Source of the DNA: Amia ocellicauda
Lineage: Eukaryota > Chordata > Actinopteri > Amiiformes > Amiidae
Direction of reading: 5' to 3'
Length of the DNA: 64,000 bases
Assembly: GCF_036373705.1 (NCBI RefSeq)
Contig: NC_089858.1
Location: 18,526,249 to 18,590,248 of the forward strand
In this document: piece after piece, positions 24,700-36,261 of the stretch
Layout of the letters: the number at the start of each line of letters is the position of its first letter
Position numbering within the stretch: the first letter of the stretch is position 1
The notes under the pieces: generated by a model
The model's database searches: none
Told to the model about the DNA's origin: nothing
What the model saw: only the letters and a program-made list of their open reading frames with translations
Program-made: the position numbers and the translations under genes

Positions 24700-26017
24700 T
24701 GGTTGTTAGGCACAAAAAAAAAAATTATTTACTTCAACTAAATGACCTCTCCATGAGCCATGACCTGTTCTCACATTTAACAAAGGCGGGTCATGCGTAC
24801 AATGTATTTTGTACCAATTAACACATGTATTCAGTTCACACTTAAACTCGATGACTATTACTAGGGTCTCACATTATTAATTCATTATTGATTCTTATTT
24901 GATATACTTTTTCTTCCCTCTTAACCTCTAATTAACTTTACTTATTTGCTAATTATCAGCTCGGGCACTGAACTAAAGGGTAAAGGGTGAAGAGCTCCCC
25001 GAAGCAGGATTAAATATAATTATTAAGAGGAAACCCCTGGAGAAGGACACTTAATCGCTGGAGTCGACAGTGAGACCACGGAGTGTTAAGTACCTCACTT
25101 TAGTTTCTGGGGAGACTTTTAGTAAAGAAAAGGCATTCACCGTGATAAATGAAGTTGCTTTGAGACATTTTAATCAGTTTTTGAAGGTGATTTAATCCTT
25201 GTGGTATTTTACCTGAACTGTGCTGGGTTTCCAAAGTTGCCTGCTTTCACCCCGAATAGCCCGTGGAGCAGCGCAGCATCTGTGAACAAAGAAAGAAGAG
25301 ATGGTGATTTAAGTACTTTGGACATTGTTGAAATTGGGAACTGCAATTGCAAACCTGCAGATGGTTGGGGTCCCAGTTGGCTGACGGGGTCCTGGCGTCA
25401 CGCTGAAAAACCGTTTTAACTCCCTTCTGAAAAGGGAGGGGATGTGCTCCACCAAATGCACAATTGCGTGAAATGGGGGGGGGTGGGGCTGGGTACTGGT
25501 GGGAAATTGTGGTCCATAAAATCCACATGGGAGTCCAGCAGCCCAACAAATTAAAACATAATCCAGCCCTTGCCAGTTGTCCAGTCCGCCTATGGATTAG
25601 GGGAAGTTTTTTTTTTTTTAATTCTAAACTTATTGCATGATTCTATTTCTTTGTGATGTAGGTTTCCCCTTTTTATTAAAATTATTTTAGAATAGGTTTT
25701 ACATATTTAGCATTTCCCATATTCCCTTTTTGTATTGTTTCCCCTGCTCTGGTACAGTCTTCCTGTCCTGTCCAGCACTGTGTACAAAAATATTTGCTGC
25801 AAACTTACCTTCTCTGTGGTGGTGTTCTGGGGTCCAGTTAACTCTTCCCGGAGAGAGAGTGGGCGAATGAGGTCCTCTCTCGTGTGTAAAAAGAGGTGGT
25901 ATGGTCACACAGTGTCGCACACACCCACCCACAAGGGCGTGACACATCATTTTTATTGCGTTATCACCTCCACATTTTGTTTTACTGAGCCTTTACCACT
26001 GACAGGCACACCTGTAA
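24700..26017. other. Upstream flank of copy 1, non-coding
   Basis: The first 70 bp match the upstream sequence of copies 3 and 4. The rest has no supported gene. Bases 25950-26010 match 10030-10085 and may mark the start of the next duplication unit. Confidence 0.5.
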
Positions 26018-26986
26018 CTAGTGATGGCATAAATGGCGCTTTTGAGCGATCGAAACAGCAAACGATTGATTCGGAAAAAGATTCAATCTGTCGAAGCGTT
26101 TGAAACCTCCCACAACAGTGACATCTGGTGGCCAGATGGTGCACAATAAAACCCTGTGTGGCAGGCAGATTAGAGCTGATCGGAAAAACTGTACTGATGA
26201 AACTGAAGGAACAAGGCGTTCGTTATTACACCAGTGTTATAAACCATCACATCAGATACTAAGCTACACTGCCAAATTTGTATATCACAAATTATTGTAC
26301 AAAAAGCATTTTTGCACTTTTGGTTATTCATATATCTAGGAGAAACATGTGCATATAGCAAATAGCGACTGTCTTTAGGAATCCGACAAAGCCTAAAAAC
26401 ACCAACAGTTTCCTATTTAGCATATCATTGGGAAGTACGGGAAGGGGAGCAATTCATCAAACAGTTCAAGTGAAAAGAAGGACTGTTTTTCTGTCCTAGT
26501 TTAACACCACATTGAAGCTGTCCTTAACACAGACGGGGTAGCCCTCGCAAAATATGACCTAAAGGCTGCTATACATCTATGTAGAATAATTTGTGACAAT
26601 AATTTGTGTTAAAATATAAAGCCCAAATTAAACGGGTATTTCTCAGTCCACTCACTTTTGCATTGCCTATTTATATCATCAACTTTTCTTCAGAGTAGAA
26701 TGACATGTTTTCAGCTTACATTCACTTTGCACTAAACAATTGTAAAATACCTTGAATGTGGTTAACTGTAACATAGGATAGTGATTGACAGCACTTAATG
26801 GGTGGGACTAAAGAAATTAATTATCTTATTGGAGGATATTGAATGATGGCTCATTTTGGCATCAAACATCAGATTTTTGCAATGATTTTTTGGCAGATTT
26901 ATTAATGCTAATAATTTATCAAAGGGACAATCTAAATTGACAAATGGCCAGATATGGCCTGCTCTAAATGAATCGCCCATCACTTA
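26018..26986. mobile_element. Possible non-autonomous DNA element (MITE)
   Basis: About 970 bp bounded by short inverted ends, TAGTGATGGC on the left and GCCCATCACTTA on the right, of the hAT type. No matching 8-bp target duplication is visible, so the call is weak. Confidence 0.3.
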
Positions 26987-26997
26987 GGGTCACTTAT

Positions 26998-28830
26998 GCC
27001 CCATTTCCACTTGGGGACACATCCGGCCCCGGACGCTTAAACGGGTGTTTCCACTGTCTACCTCTCCAGGGCATGGCCTGTCGGCCAGGGCCTGTCGGCC
27101 GGGGCCCGCCGACCGTGTTCCCTGTGAAGCCGTCCATCAAGGTTCTGGGGATCACGATCGACGGGACCAACACGGGCACCCGGAGCTGGGAGGAAGCTTT
27201 ATCTAAAGTCCAAAGAAAGATCCACGGCTGGAGCACAAGGACCTTGAAGATGGCTGGTAAGGTGCCGGTCGTGAAAGGCCATCCTCTTCCCGATTCTTCT
27301 CTACGTAGGTATGATCTTCCCCCCAGACAAAGTCATCGCAATACTAGTGACAAGAATTATATTTTGGTTTGTCTGGGGGAGCAAAATGGAGAGGCTGAAA
27401 AGAGTGCAGATGGTGAAGGGTACCCTGGATGGAGGCAGGGGGGTCCCAGACGTTGTGCGGCTGATAAAGGCGCAGGGGCTGGCCTACGTGGTCAAGAACA
27501 TCCAGGCTGCTGGCAAGAAAGTGAGCATTCGGCCTCTGAACCATGGATAACACCAGGCCGCACTCATGGGATCCCCCGCCATTCTACAGGGCGCTCCGAG
27601 CCTTTGCGCTTGAAGTAGGCCTCCATAAAGTCATGCTGGCCTCCTGGGATTATAAGACCATCTGTAGCCAGATGAGATCTACCCAGGAGACCAGCCGGAT
27701 AGAAGATTTCCCTCCCGAAACCTGCCGGTTTTTCTGGGCTAACGCTACGCACGTTTGCCAAATACGCAGAAAGATGTCTCCTGGATGGCTGTGAGTCGGT
27801 GTCTCCCCACCCGAGTGTTCATGCACAGAAGGGGCCTAGCCCCTTATGACATCTGCCCCTATAAGGGTTGCCTGGGGAAGGAGACGGAGGCTCACATCTT
27901 TAGGGATTGTCCCTCCGCCTGCAGGGTCTGGCTCCTGTTTTCTCCGTTCCTCCACAGGTTTGCCGTTCCTGTGCGGGCGACCGCCCAGCAGATCCTGTAT
28001 GGACCAGCCAGGGGACTGACATCTTCTACTCTGAGGTGCTGGTGGTGTGTCGTCTGCGCAGTGAAACAGGCCCTGTGGGAGGGACGGAACATCTGCTTAT
28101 TCAACAAGCAGGAGCTGGACCCAATTGTCATCGCGCGGAGGGGCATGGTACTAATTAGGGACTATGTCAATCTGGAGGTCCATCAGATGGCAAGGAGGAA
28201 GCCTTTAAGAACTGGCAAATACAAGATCTGGGGGAGCTCAGGATCCCGTGATGGGACCCACCTCTGGGGACAGCAATCTCCCCCTGCTGGAGCCTGAGTC
28301 CAAGATCTTTTAACCATTTTTATGAAAAAGATTGGTTTTAAAAAATGACTTTTAAAAAATGAATTTTAACAGTTTTTAAAGATTTAGTTGCTTTTAAAAG
28401 CACTAGTTGTTTGGGTTTTTTGGTTGTTATGTTTTTTTTATTTGTCAAATACATTGACCTTTTGGATTTTAATTTTAAATGCATTGGACTGTTTTGGTTT
28501 GTTTTTTATTTTATCGTTTTATTTGTTTTTTGATTTGTCCGGTGCATTTACAGTTATTTTCAGTGTATTTGACCATATTGTTTATTTGTTTACTGGATGT
28601 ATTTGGCAGTATTGCCATGATCACAAGTTTATTTGATTTATTGCACATGTTTATTTGAGTTCATGTATTTTGTTTATCACTGTTAGATTTTAAAATTTGT
28701 AAGTGATTTTAAGAATTGATTTTAATTTTTTTGTATTGATTGTAAAATACTTAACCTAATAAAACAGTATTAAGCGTCCGGACGCGGCCGTGTTTTGTGG
28801 AGGTTAAGCGGCCGTGAGCCGGTTCATGTC
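26998..28830. repeat. Harbinger-like terminal block split by a LINE
   Basis: Bases 26998-27058 (GCCCCATTTCCACTT then CCGGACGCTTAAACGG) and 28771-28830 (TAAGCGTCCGGACGCG, TGTTTTGTGG) are the two halves of a sequence that is continuous at 31535-31610 and partly at 61997-62050. The LINE at 27059-28770 separates them. The family name is a guess from the TTTCCACTG-type end. Confidence 0.55.
27059..28770 (+). mobile_element. L1-Tx1-like LINE, 5'-truncated
   Basis: This is the C-terminal third of a LINE polyprotein in shifted frames. It has the post-polymerase region with KVLGITIDG and a tryptophan-rich module (27130-27540), then a frame at 27755-28297 with a terminal cysteine/histidine module, CPYKGCLGKETEAHIFRDC. 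A long T-rich 3' UTR ends in AATAAAACAG at 28758-28767. The 5' truncation is the usual outcome of target-primed insertion. Clade assignment comes from the module order only. Confidence 0.75.
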
Positions 28831-29133
28831 AATAGGAAACTGCCGAGTCACCGCAGCGCTGCTTAATAATCGGATCAAACCCTCGGATCAGCGGAGCCAG
28901 ATCATGATCTGCTCCGTACAACGCTTTTTAATGATCCGGATCCGATGCGATCTTCTGATCCTGTTAGTACAACCAGCTCCAGGTGTCTATGCAAGGGCTC
29001 AGTGACAAAAGCTTGCACTGATACTTTTTAGACCAAGAAATAAACAAAACTTACTTAGACTGTGCCATATTACCCGAGGTCCCACAATACCTGAATTCAC
29101 CCTATACTACTTTATATACCCATATAGCTTATT

Positions 29134-30359
29134 ATACACTCACCTAAAGGATTATTAGGAACACCTGTTCAATTTCTCATTAATGCAATTATCTAACCAA
29201 CCAATCACATGGCAGTTGCTTCAATGCATTTAGGGGTGTGGTTCTGGTCAAGACAATCTCCTGAATTCCAAACTGAATGTCTGAATGGGAAAGAAAGGTG
29301 ATTTAAGCAATTTTGAGCGTGGCATGGTTGTTGGTGCCAGACGGGCCGGTCTGAGTATTTCACAATCTGCTCAGTTACTGGGATTTTCACGCACAACCAT
29401 TTCTAGGGTTTACAAAGAATGGTGTGAAAAGGGAAAAACATCCAGTATGCGGCAGTCCTGTGAGCGAAAATGCCTTGTTGATGCTAGAGGTCAGAGGAGA
29501 ATGGGCCGACTGATTCAAGCTGATAGAAGAGCAACTTTGACTGAAATAACCACTCGTTACAACCGAGGTATGCAGCAAAGCATTTGTGAAGCCACAACAC
29601 GTACAACCTTGAGGCGGATGGGCTACAACAGCAGAAGACCCCACTGGGTACCACTCATCTCCACTACAAATAGGAAAAAGAGGCTACAATTTGCACAAGC
29701 TCACCAAAATTGGACAGTTGAAGACTGGAAAAATGTTGCCTGGTCTGATGAGTCTCGATTTCTGTTGAGACATTCAGATGGTAGAGTCAGAATTTGGCGT
29801 AAACAGAATGAGAACATGGATCCATCATGCCTTGTTACCACTGTGCAGGCTGGTGGTGGTGGTATAATGGTGTGGGGGATGTTTTCTTGGCACACTTTAG
29901 GCCCCTTAGTGACAACTGGGCATCGTTTAAATGCCATGGCCTACCTGAGCATTGTTTCTGACCATGTCCATCCCTTTATGACCACCATGTACCCATCCTC
30001 TGATGGCTACTTCCAGCAGGATAATGCACCATGTCACAAAGGTCGAATCATTTCAAATTGGTTTCTTGAACATGACAATGAGTTCACTGTACTAAACTGG
30101 CCCCCACAGTCACCAGATCTCAACCCAATAGAGCATCTTTGGGATGTGGTGGAACGGGAGCTTCATGCCCTGGATGTGCATCCCACAAATCTCCATCAAC
30201 TGCAAGATGCTATCCTATCAATATGGGCCAACATTTCTAAAGAATGCTTTCAGCACCTTGTTGAATCAATGCCACGTAGAATTAAGGCAGTTCTGAAGGT
30301 GAAAGGGGGTCAAACACAGTATTAGTATGGTGTTCCTAATAATCCTTTAGGTGAGTGTA
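29134..30359 (+). mobile_element. Tc1/mariner DD36E transposon, apparently complete
   Basis: Perfect 29-bp terminal inverted repeats (from CACTCACCTAAAGGATTA) lie next to TA on both sides, with an uninterrupted transposase between them. It is nearly identical to the degenerate copy at 1134-2328, which points to recent activity in this lineage. Confidence 0.95.
29285..30325 (+). CDS. Tc1/mariner DD36E transposase, intact
   Basis: It codes for 346 residues that would bind the element's terminal repeats and catalyse cut-and-paste transposition at TA. The N-terminal region carries two helix-turn-helix units (about 12-50 and 72-115). The catalytic triad is Asp155 (WSDESRF), Asp246 (QQDNAPCH) and Glu283 (NPIEHLW). 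There are 36 residues between the second Asp and the Glu, as in the DD36E group of Tc1 elements (described elsewhere as Incomer). A glycine-rich QAGGGG box is present. Length fits the family, and the start is the first ATG after the left terminal repeat. I see no disabling lesion; activity is inferred. Confidence 0.95.
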   Translation: MGKKGDLSNFERGMVVGARRAGLSISQSAQLLGFSRTTISRVYKEWCEKGKTSSMRQSCERKCLVDARGQRRMGRLIQADRRATLTEITTRYNRGMQQSICEATTRTTLRRMGYNSRRPHWVPLISTTNRKKRLQFAQAHQNWTVEDWKNVAWSDESRFLLRHSDGRVRIWRKQNENMDPSCLVTTVQAGGGGIMVWGMFSWHTLGPLVTTGHRLNAMAYLSIVSDHVHPFMTTMYPSSDGYFQQDNAPCHKGRIISNWFLEHDNEFTVLNWPPQSPDLNPIEHLWDVVERELHALDVHPTNLHQLQDAILSIWANISKECFQHLVESMPRRIKAVLKVKGGQTQY

Positions 30360-31519
30360 TGCTGCCTATGATATTCTGAATTACATGATTTACCTTAAAC
30401 ATATAGCCAACATTAACATTACTTCATCTTCATTAGAAAACATTTTGTATTATTAAATTGTTGCATCGCTTGCATCTGTCGCTACCGATGTGAAAGGCTA
30501 TGTCGTGACAAAATCGCTTTGCCCCACGACAAATTGCATCTGGTGTGAATAGACCTTTAGTGTGTGAACCCAAAGAGGAAAAGAAACGTGGAGACGAGTA
30601 GTGCAGCTGTATTTAATGTATGACCCGTTGTGCTGCCATTCCATTATTTTTGCCGGAGACTGTATCAACAGTCCAGAGGTCAGTTGATAAACAAACCCAG
30701 GAAATCCAGAAGAGTAGTCAGGGAAACGGAAAATAAAGGTCAGGGTTACAGAAGGGCATAGGTATATATAATGCTGATTATCAAAGATAAGGCAAGACTT
30801 CACAATGTGCTTGGGAAACTGAGGGATATATATACATGGGCAGAGGGAAGCAGATAAGAGGTAGAGAACAGGTGCACATGGCTGTGTATGAATGTTTGGT
30901 TAATATGCGGGGGATGATGACCTCTGGAGGCTAACTGGGAAATAGGAGAGAGATGTGAAACCTGGTTAAGAAGACTGACTATGTGATGTATTTAGTGTCC
31001 TTCTGGTGTACTGCCTGCATTTACATGAATACTAGCTGTGTGCACATATCACTTTTTGGAAGCTGTGTGTCACAATTTAAGCCAAATCATATGCTGATGA
31101 AATCTCTCCTTTTGGGGCGCCAAATGTAAAACAGCGCACACTTCCCCCCCGTGTATTTTTTCACAAATTTAACTTAAACCTTGTGTCCCCCCCCCCCACA
31201 CACACACATTTATTAAAAATACTTTAGCCGTTTTTTCCACATTTATAAAGACTTTTTTTTTTAAACATACTTAAATGCTTAATCTCCGTTTCTGAAAAAT
31301 AAATATTTATGTTTGATTAAATATTTAAATCCTAAATGTCTGAGTCACAAAATATAGTTTATAAAATATAAATGTTAAATATATAATTTTTAAGATTTAA
31401 TATTTAACATTTAGATTTAACTATAGAGTTGCAAAATATATAGCTAACATTCAAATGAAGCCACGCCCCTCGGGTCAGGTCAGCCTCTCACAACAGTGGG
31501 TGGGGCTTCAGTAACCCTG
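30360..31519. other. Flank blocks downstream of CYP2 copy 2, non-coding
   Basis: The parts at 30565-30665 and 30980-31090 match array-flank blocks of copies 1 and 4. Homology stops at about 31110, where other sequence begins. The rest (31110-31500) is AT-rich with no gene. Confidence 0.55.
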
Positions 31520-32630
31520 TAATGTGAGCCGTTTCGGTTCCGGACGCTTAAACGTGTGTTTCCATTGGCTTAAGCGTCCGGACGCGTCCATGTTTTGTGG
31601 CAGGTTAACTATCTGCTGCCAGACGTGCCGTAAGCGTCCATCACCCCACCAATTACAGCGCTTTAACAGCGAGATGTGCGCTGGACTTGAGACAGACAGG
31701 GAAGAGATCAGATACATTATGTTGGAAGATATAATCTCAAGTGCTGTGTGTGATCAAATTAGTTTTATTAGCAACATGGAGTGTAATCCACGTACAGAAA
31801 CAATGCTTACAGTTAATATCCGAGTGCATAAAACACTTGGATTTCACAGGACCGGTGCAGTGCCCTGACTAGTTACAAATAAACTGAAGGATAATAATCG
31901 GATCGTAGCAGCCGATATTGTTCATATTTTATTAACAACTGGCCGGTGTTTCAGGCTGTGTTTTGTGAATGGTGTGCAGGACAATCAGCGTGAAGGTAAC
32001 ATGTGTCCATTTACAAGTTACATTAATGAATAAATAAATACAGCAGATCTGGGTTTCCCTCTAAAACATTAAGGACTGGTTTAATAAATGCGTCCATAAA
32101 CGACATGACTGAGACGTGCACACTTTAGTTCAATTATAACCTGCTATATTGTAGCTGGATGATTAATCGTGAAATGTGTGTATTTTGTTTCAACTGTAAC
32201 TTGCCCTGGTTAAGGACGTCTGATAAGTAAATTATAAATAAAACGGCAAAGTGCTGTTTGCAGTTACAAATCTATAGTAAGAGTAATAAGTTAAGGGAGT
32301 CAAGTTGAGCCGTTTAAAATACATATATACTAGCACACATGATGACGATAATATATATTTGCTATTTAGTATTATTGTTGCACATGGAAACTATTCTTAT
32401 GGGACATGCTTGTCTGAATATAATGTTGATATACACGTTTAGCTCTTCCTAATATCTCTTAACAGAAACATGTATTTATTATGCTGTCTTCAATCATGTA
32501 AAGCAGAAAGAATAAAATAGACACAAAAGTCCTCTCCACCTCAGGCTGTGTCGCTCGCAGTGTTGTTCTCGGTCTACGTTTTTAACACAAACACAAACCA
32601 AACCCACAGTCGCTGCTCCCATATTATGAG
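31520..32630. repeat. 1.1-kb block also present at 62005-63020
   Basis: The two blocks align through their length. Shared phrases include CACCCCACCAATTACAGCG, AGATCAGATACAT and CAGCAGATCTGGGTTTCCC, in the same order. It opens with CCGGACGCTTAAACG, shared with the block split by the LINE at 27 kb. A short frame at 31719-31868 (MLEDIISSAVCDQ) exists in both, but the other copy stops early. Most likely a DNA transposon derivative; it could also be duplicated promoter-exon sequence. Confidence 0.6.
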
Positions 32631-32639
32631 GGGCCGTTC

Positions 32640-32895
32640 AATTCAAAATTAAAATAAAAAATAAATCATATACCAAAATGGATACATCATGTACCATGGT
32701 GGATATATCATATACCAGAAAAAAACATTCATATACCAGAATGGATATATCATATAGCAGAAAAAAATATTCATATACCAAAATGGATATATCATATACC
32801 AAAGTGGATATTTCACATAGCAGGAAAAAATAAATCGTATACCAAAGTGGATATATCATATACCACAAAAAATATTTCACATAGCAGAAAAAATA
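32640..32895. repeat. Degenerate AT-rich tandem repeat
   Basis: About ten variants of a unit like ATATACCA..ATGGATATATC, alternating with AGCAGAAAAAA-type units. The long minus-strand frame here (FFLLYDISILVYE pattern) is only a by-product of the repeat. Confidence 0.85.
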
Positions 32896-32934
32896 TATAT
32901 ACCAGAGTCACGTGGTGTAGATGCTGGTTGGACA

Positions 32935-33893
32935 TGCGCAGTGCGCGCAGTTGGTGAGAGACGAGAGCGGATCCTTCGCAGGTCACAGGCATGAGAGCCG
33001 AGTGACGGACACATCGATCGGTTACGAGCAGGAGAGGACTGTACATATACATTAATATACATATATTACAGTTATAACAGTTGGTACTGGTACTGTATTT
33101 GTTGTTTGTTATGTATTAATACTTTTTTAATGTAATTTGGTGGTGACCAATGTGTTGCTGTTCAAGTTTATAACAAACGGAGGCAGCATCACTTTGACAG
33201 AACATATCAGCTAATAAAGAGAAGTGAAACCGATCTAGACTCACGACTGCACAGTACTGCCCTTACATACCTGTTTGATCAAACTGTCAATTAAGTGTCT
33301 CCACACCATTTGTGCATATACAGTATGTTAATGTAATTTTTCGTTTCGGGCTCCAGTGTGGAATGAATCCTCTGCGCGGCGGGGATGAGCAGCTGGAGCT
33401 CAGGGTTGCGGGTCCGATGTGTGGGTGTTATTTCTTATGTTATGTCTTATGTTTTATTACATTATTCAAATATATATCCCTGTGTTTAACGGTATCAGAG
33501 TAGAAGGGACAATGATAAATGGGACTAATGACGCTGACACAGCTGCTCTGTATTGAATGGCGTGTCAGTATCAGGGCTGGATGCACCACAGAAATGAACA
33601 CATTGATGCACTGGATTTCCCATCATCCGTCTTTAATTTGCTGCGAGTGAGATTTTGAGTCCACCACCTTGTGTAATAATGACCCTTCTTCGGAGAACAA
33701 CATGATAAAAGCATAGCTTATTAATTATAAAATACAACATACAATAAAACATAGCGAACAACGTATACACTAGCCTCAGAGTGCACACCTGTAATCTTTA
33801 ATGTCCGCATCGATGTGTCCGTCACTCGGCTCTCATGCCTGTGACCTGCGAAGGATCCGCTCTCGTCTCTCACCAGCTGCGCGCACTGCAGAT
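32935..33893. repeat. Large inverted repeat with about 80-bp arms
   Basis: The arm at 32935-33013 (GTGAGAGACGAGAGCGGATC, TCGCAGGTCACAGGCATGAG) returns as reverse complement at 33808-33893. The spacer of about 795 bp has no gene. Confidence 0.85.
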
Positions 33894-33979
33894 GTGGCGG
33901 GAGGGTCAGGGCAGGACTTTACATCGAGTATAAACTCGCAGGGAATCGTTTCCCCCTTTGAAACACTGGCCAACAATCA

Positions 33980-34211
33980 CACAGTCCTGCTCATCAGTGG
34001 TCACTCATATTGGATTGATAATAAATAACACACAGTCCTGCTCATCAGTGGTCACTCATATTGGATTGATAATAAATAACACACAGTCCTGCTCATCAGT
34101 GGTCACTCATATTGGATTGATAATAAATAACACACAGTCCTGCTCATCAGTGGTCACTCATATTGGATTGATAATGAATAACCCACAGTCCTGCTCATCA
34201 GTAGTCCAGTA
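33980..34211. repeat. 51-bp tandem repeat, 4.5 copies
   Basis: The unit starts CACAGTCCTGCTCATCAGTG. Starts are at 33980, 34031, 34082, 34133 and 34184 (partial). The first three are identical. The period is a multiple of three, so one frame stays open through the array; this is not evidence for a gene. Confidence 0.95.
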
Positions 34212-36255
34212 ACTGAACCAGTGCACTGTGAGAGAGGCCGGTCAGGCCTGTAACCAGATGCATTGTGGGATACTCATGTATAAAACACTCAATATAGGAG
34301 AGATCGTGAGATTTAGAATGGCTAGTAAGATATGCATTTATGAAGTTTCAACATGTTTTTAATTTCCCCAAAGTTAATTTCATAACAAACACTGAGCTTT
34401 GTGAGCTGCGCTTCCTAAGCACTGATGAAGCTGAAATGTTTGCGGCATTTTCTCTTGAGCCTTTAAGACCGGATTCCACAAAGAAATAAATGTCTGACTT
34501 TGTTTCCTTTCAGTGCCGTGTGCGGACAGGATCTCTTCCATTAATAACAGAAATAATAATATATTGCACTCCCGGTCACTGCACTGCACTGCCGCCATTT
34601 AAGGGATCACGCCCCGCCCACTGCTATGAGTGGCCGACTGACCAGAGGGGCGGGGCTACACTTGCACGTTAGCCATATATTTATTTTGCAAACTCCATAT
34701 TTAACATTTATATTTGGACTAAATATTTATTTTAAAACTATACAGCCACCATAAGCATCTGACTACAGACAAAGTACTGGACTTCAGTGTAGGATGGAAG
34801 CTGCTACCACACTTGTTTACCCAGCACGGTCTGGGAGAGAGAAACCTGAATACCTCAAATTATATACCAAGAACCACTGATCCACATCAATTAAACACCA
34901 TTAAATAGACCGAGTGACAAGCTTGTAAACAGCAAGAATTCTTTATGGAAAATAAAGGGGAATTCACGCAAAGTGGTTGTGAGGAGGGGAAAAGAGCGAG
35001 CGAATACAATAACAATATCATTATTAAACTCCCAACATCTGCATCCAACTAACTAATGCAAGAACATTATTAGTAACAAGGCAACTTAGCAGAAGGTTTA
35101 TTTGTCATTCAGCGCTTCCTCCATCTCTGCTGGTCTTTGCAACCGCACGGCTTGTTCACTAGCCTCAGTTTCTCTGTCCGCTCTCCCCCCGAAGAGACTA
35201 GAGCCTCATTATTTATACATCAACTAATCAGAATAATTCACATTTTCACGTGCTATTAATTATAAAAATTCAATGGTCAAGGGACACCCCCCCCCCCCCC
35301 CCCCCGGTCATTACACATGTACATCCAGAGCTGGAATTGTCCTCTGATCACAACCTATATTTTTAAAGTGTAACAAGAAGGCCAACAGGAGTTAATTGAA
35401 TTAAAATGCATTGTTATTATGTATTATTCAGCTGAAGTCCTTATCCAAGCACTACAATAATATTAGATAATTGTATAATACATACATTTTACGTAAGAGC
35501 TATGGCCAGGTGAAAGCAAACACATCTTTCGAATTTCTACTTTACTTAAAAAAACTAAATTTAGACTTATAAACTCAAAATTTGGAGTTAAAAACTAAAT
35601 TTTGACACTTTAAAACTCCAATGATGTAGCTCCAACAAATGTGAGGGGGATGCATTATGCCTCAAAATTTACAAAATGCTTCAAATAGCAGCTCTTATAA
35701 GATTCTACTTTAGATTTGTGTTTAATATTAATAAGGAGACATTGGCAATGTTAGCACATGGTCATGGTCATGGTCAAAGTTACAACTTTGAAGAGTTCGC
35801 CGAAAACGTGGACTTAACAGGAGAAAATAATATTCAGACTTGGATCAATTGATGACGTTTATACAATATGAAATTGAGAAATCAGAACAGATGCAGGGTT
35901 ATAGGTGGATCTACATCCAGATTTGAATCTCGAAAATCAAAGAATTGGACACAGACCATGTTGATATGGCATTAACAAATTCATAAAAAGAATGGTCCAT
36001 TGTCCTTTCGTATCATATCCTGCAAAACAATATAGTGGCTTACATGTTGCAAGTATCCTTTTTTAAAGCCTTGAGACTGGAATAAAACAGCATGTGATTG
36101 TAAAGTTGTAAAGTTGTTCTGGCTCATTGGGTCATACAGGGGAGAAAAAGTGCTAGGTGATTTAAAATAGATGGCAATAAGACTGAAAGAAAATGTAAAA
36201 AAAAAACATTTCAGTCATACCTCATGTTCATTTTGTTTTGTTTTGTATTGAAAGG
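34212..36255. other. Flank downstream of CYP2 copy 2, non-coding
   Basis: Bases 34745-35020 match 12870-13070, and 36130-36170 matches 54110-54150 (array-flank blocks). A run of 19 C lies at 35287-35305. No gene is supported. Confidence 0.55.
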
Positions 36256-36261
36256 TTTATT
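36256..36261 (-). promoter_or_regulatory. Poly(A) signal relic of CYP2 copy 2
   Basis: AATAAA on the minus strand, in the same context as the signal after copy 1. Confidence 0.5.

Noticed and set aside
31061-31140. GGCGCC-containing text resembling an LTR end with a lysine-tRNA primer site
   Set aside because: Only one short motif; no LTR boundaries, and it coincides with the point where flank homology ends for unknown reasons.
32638-32880. Hydrophobic minus-strand frame of 80 codons
   Set aside because: By-product of a degenerate AT-rich tandem repeat; no start context or family.
33958-34212. Open frame of 84 codons with repeated peptide
   Set aside because: The 51-bp tandem repeat keeps frame because its period is divisible by three.
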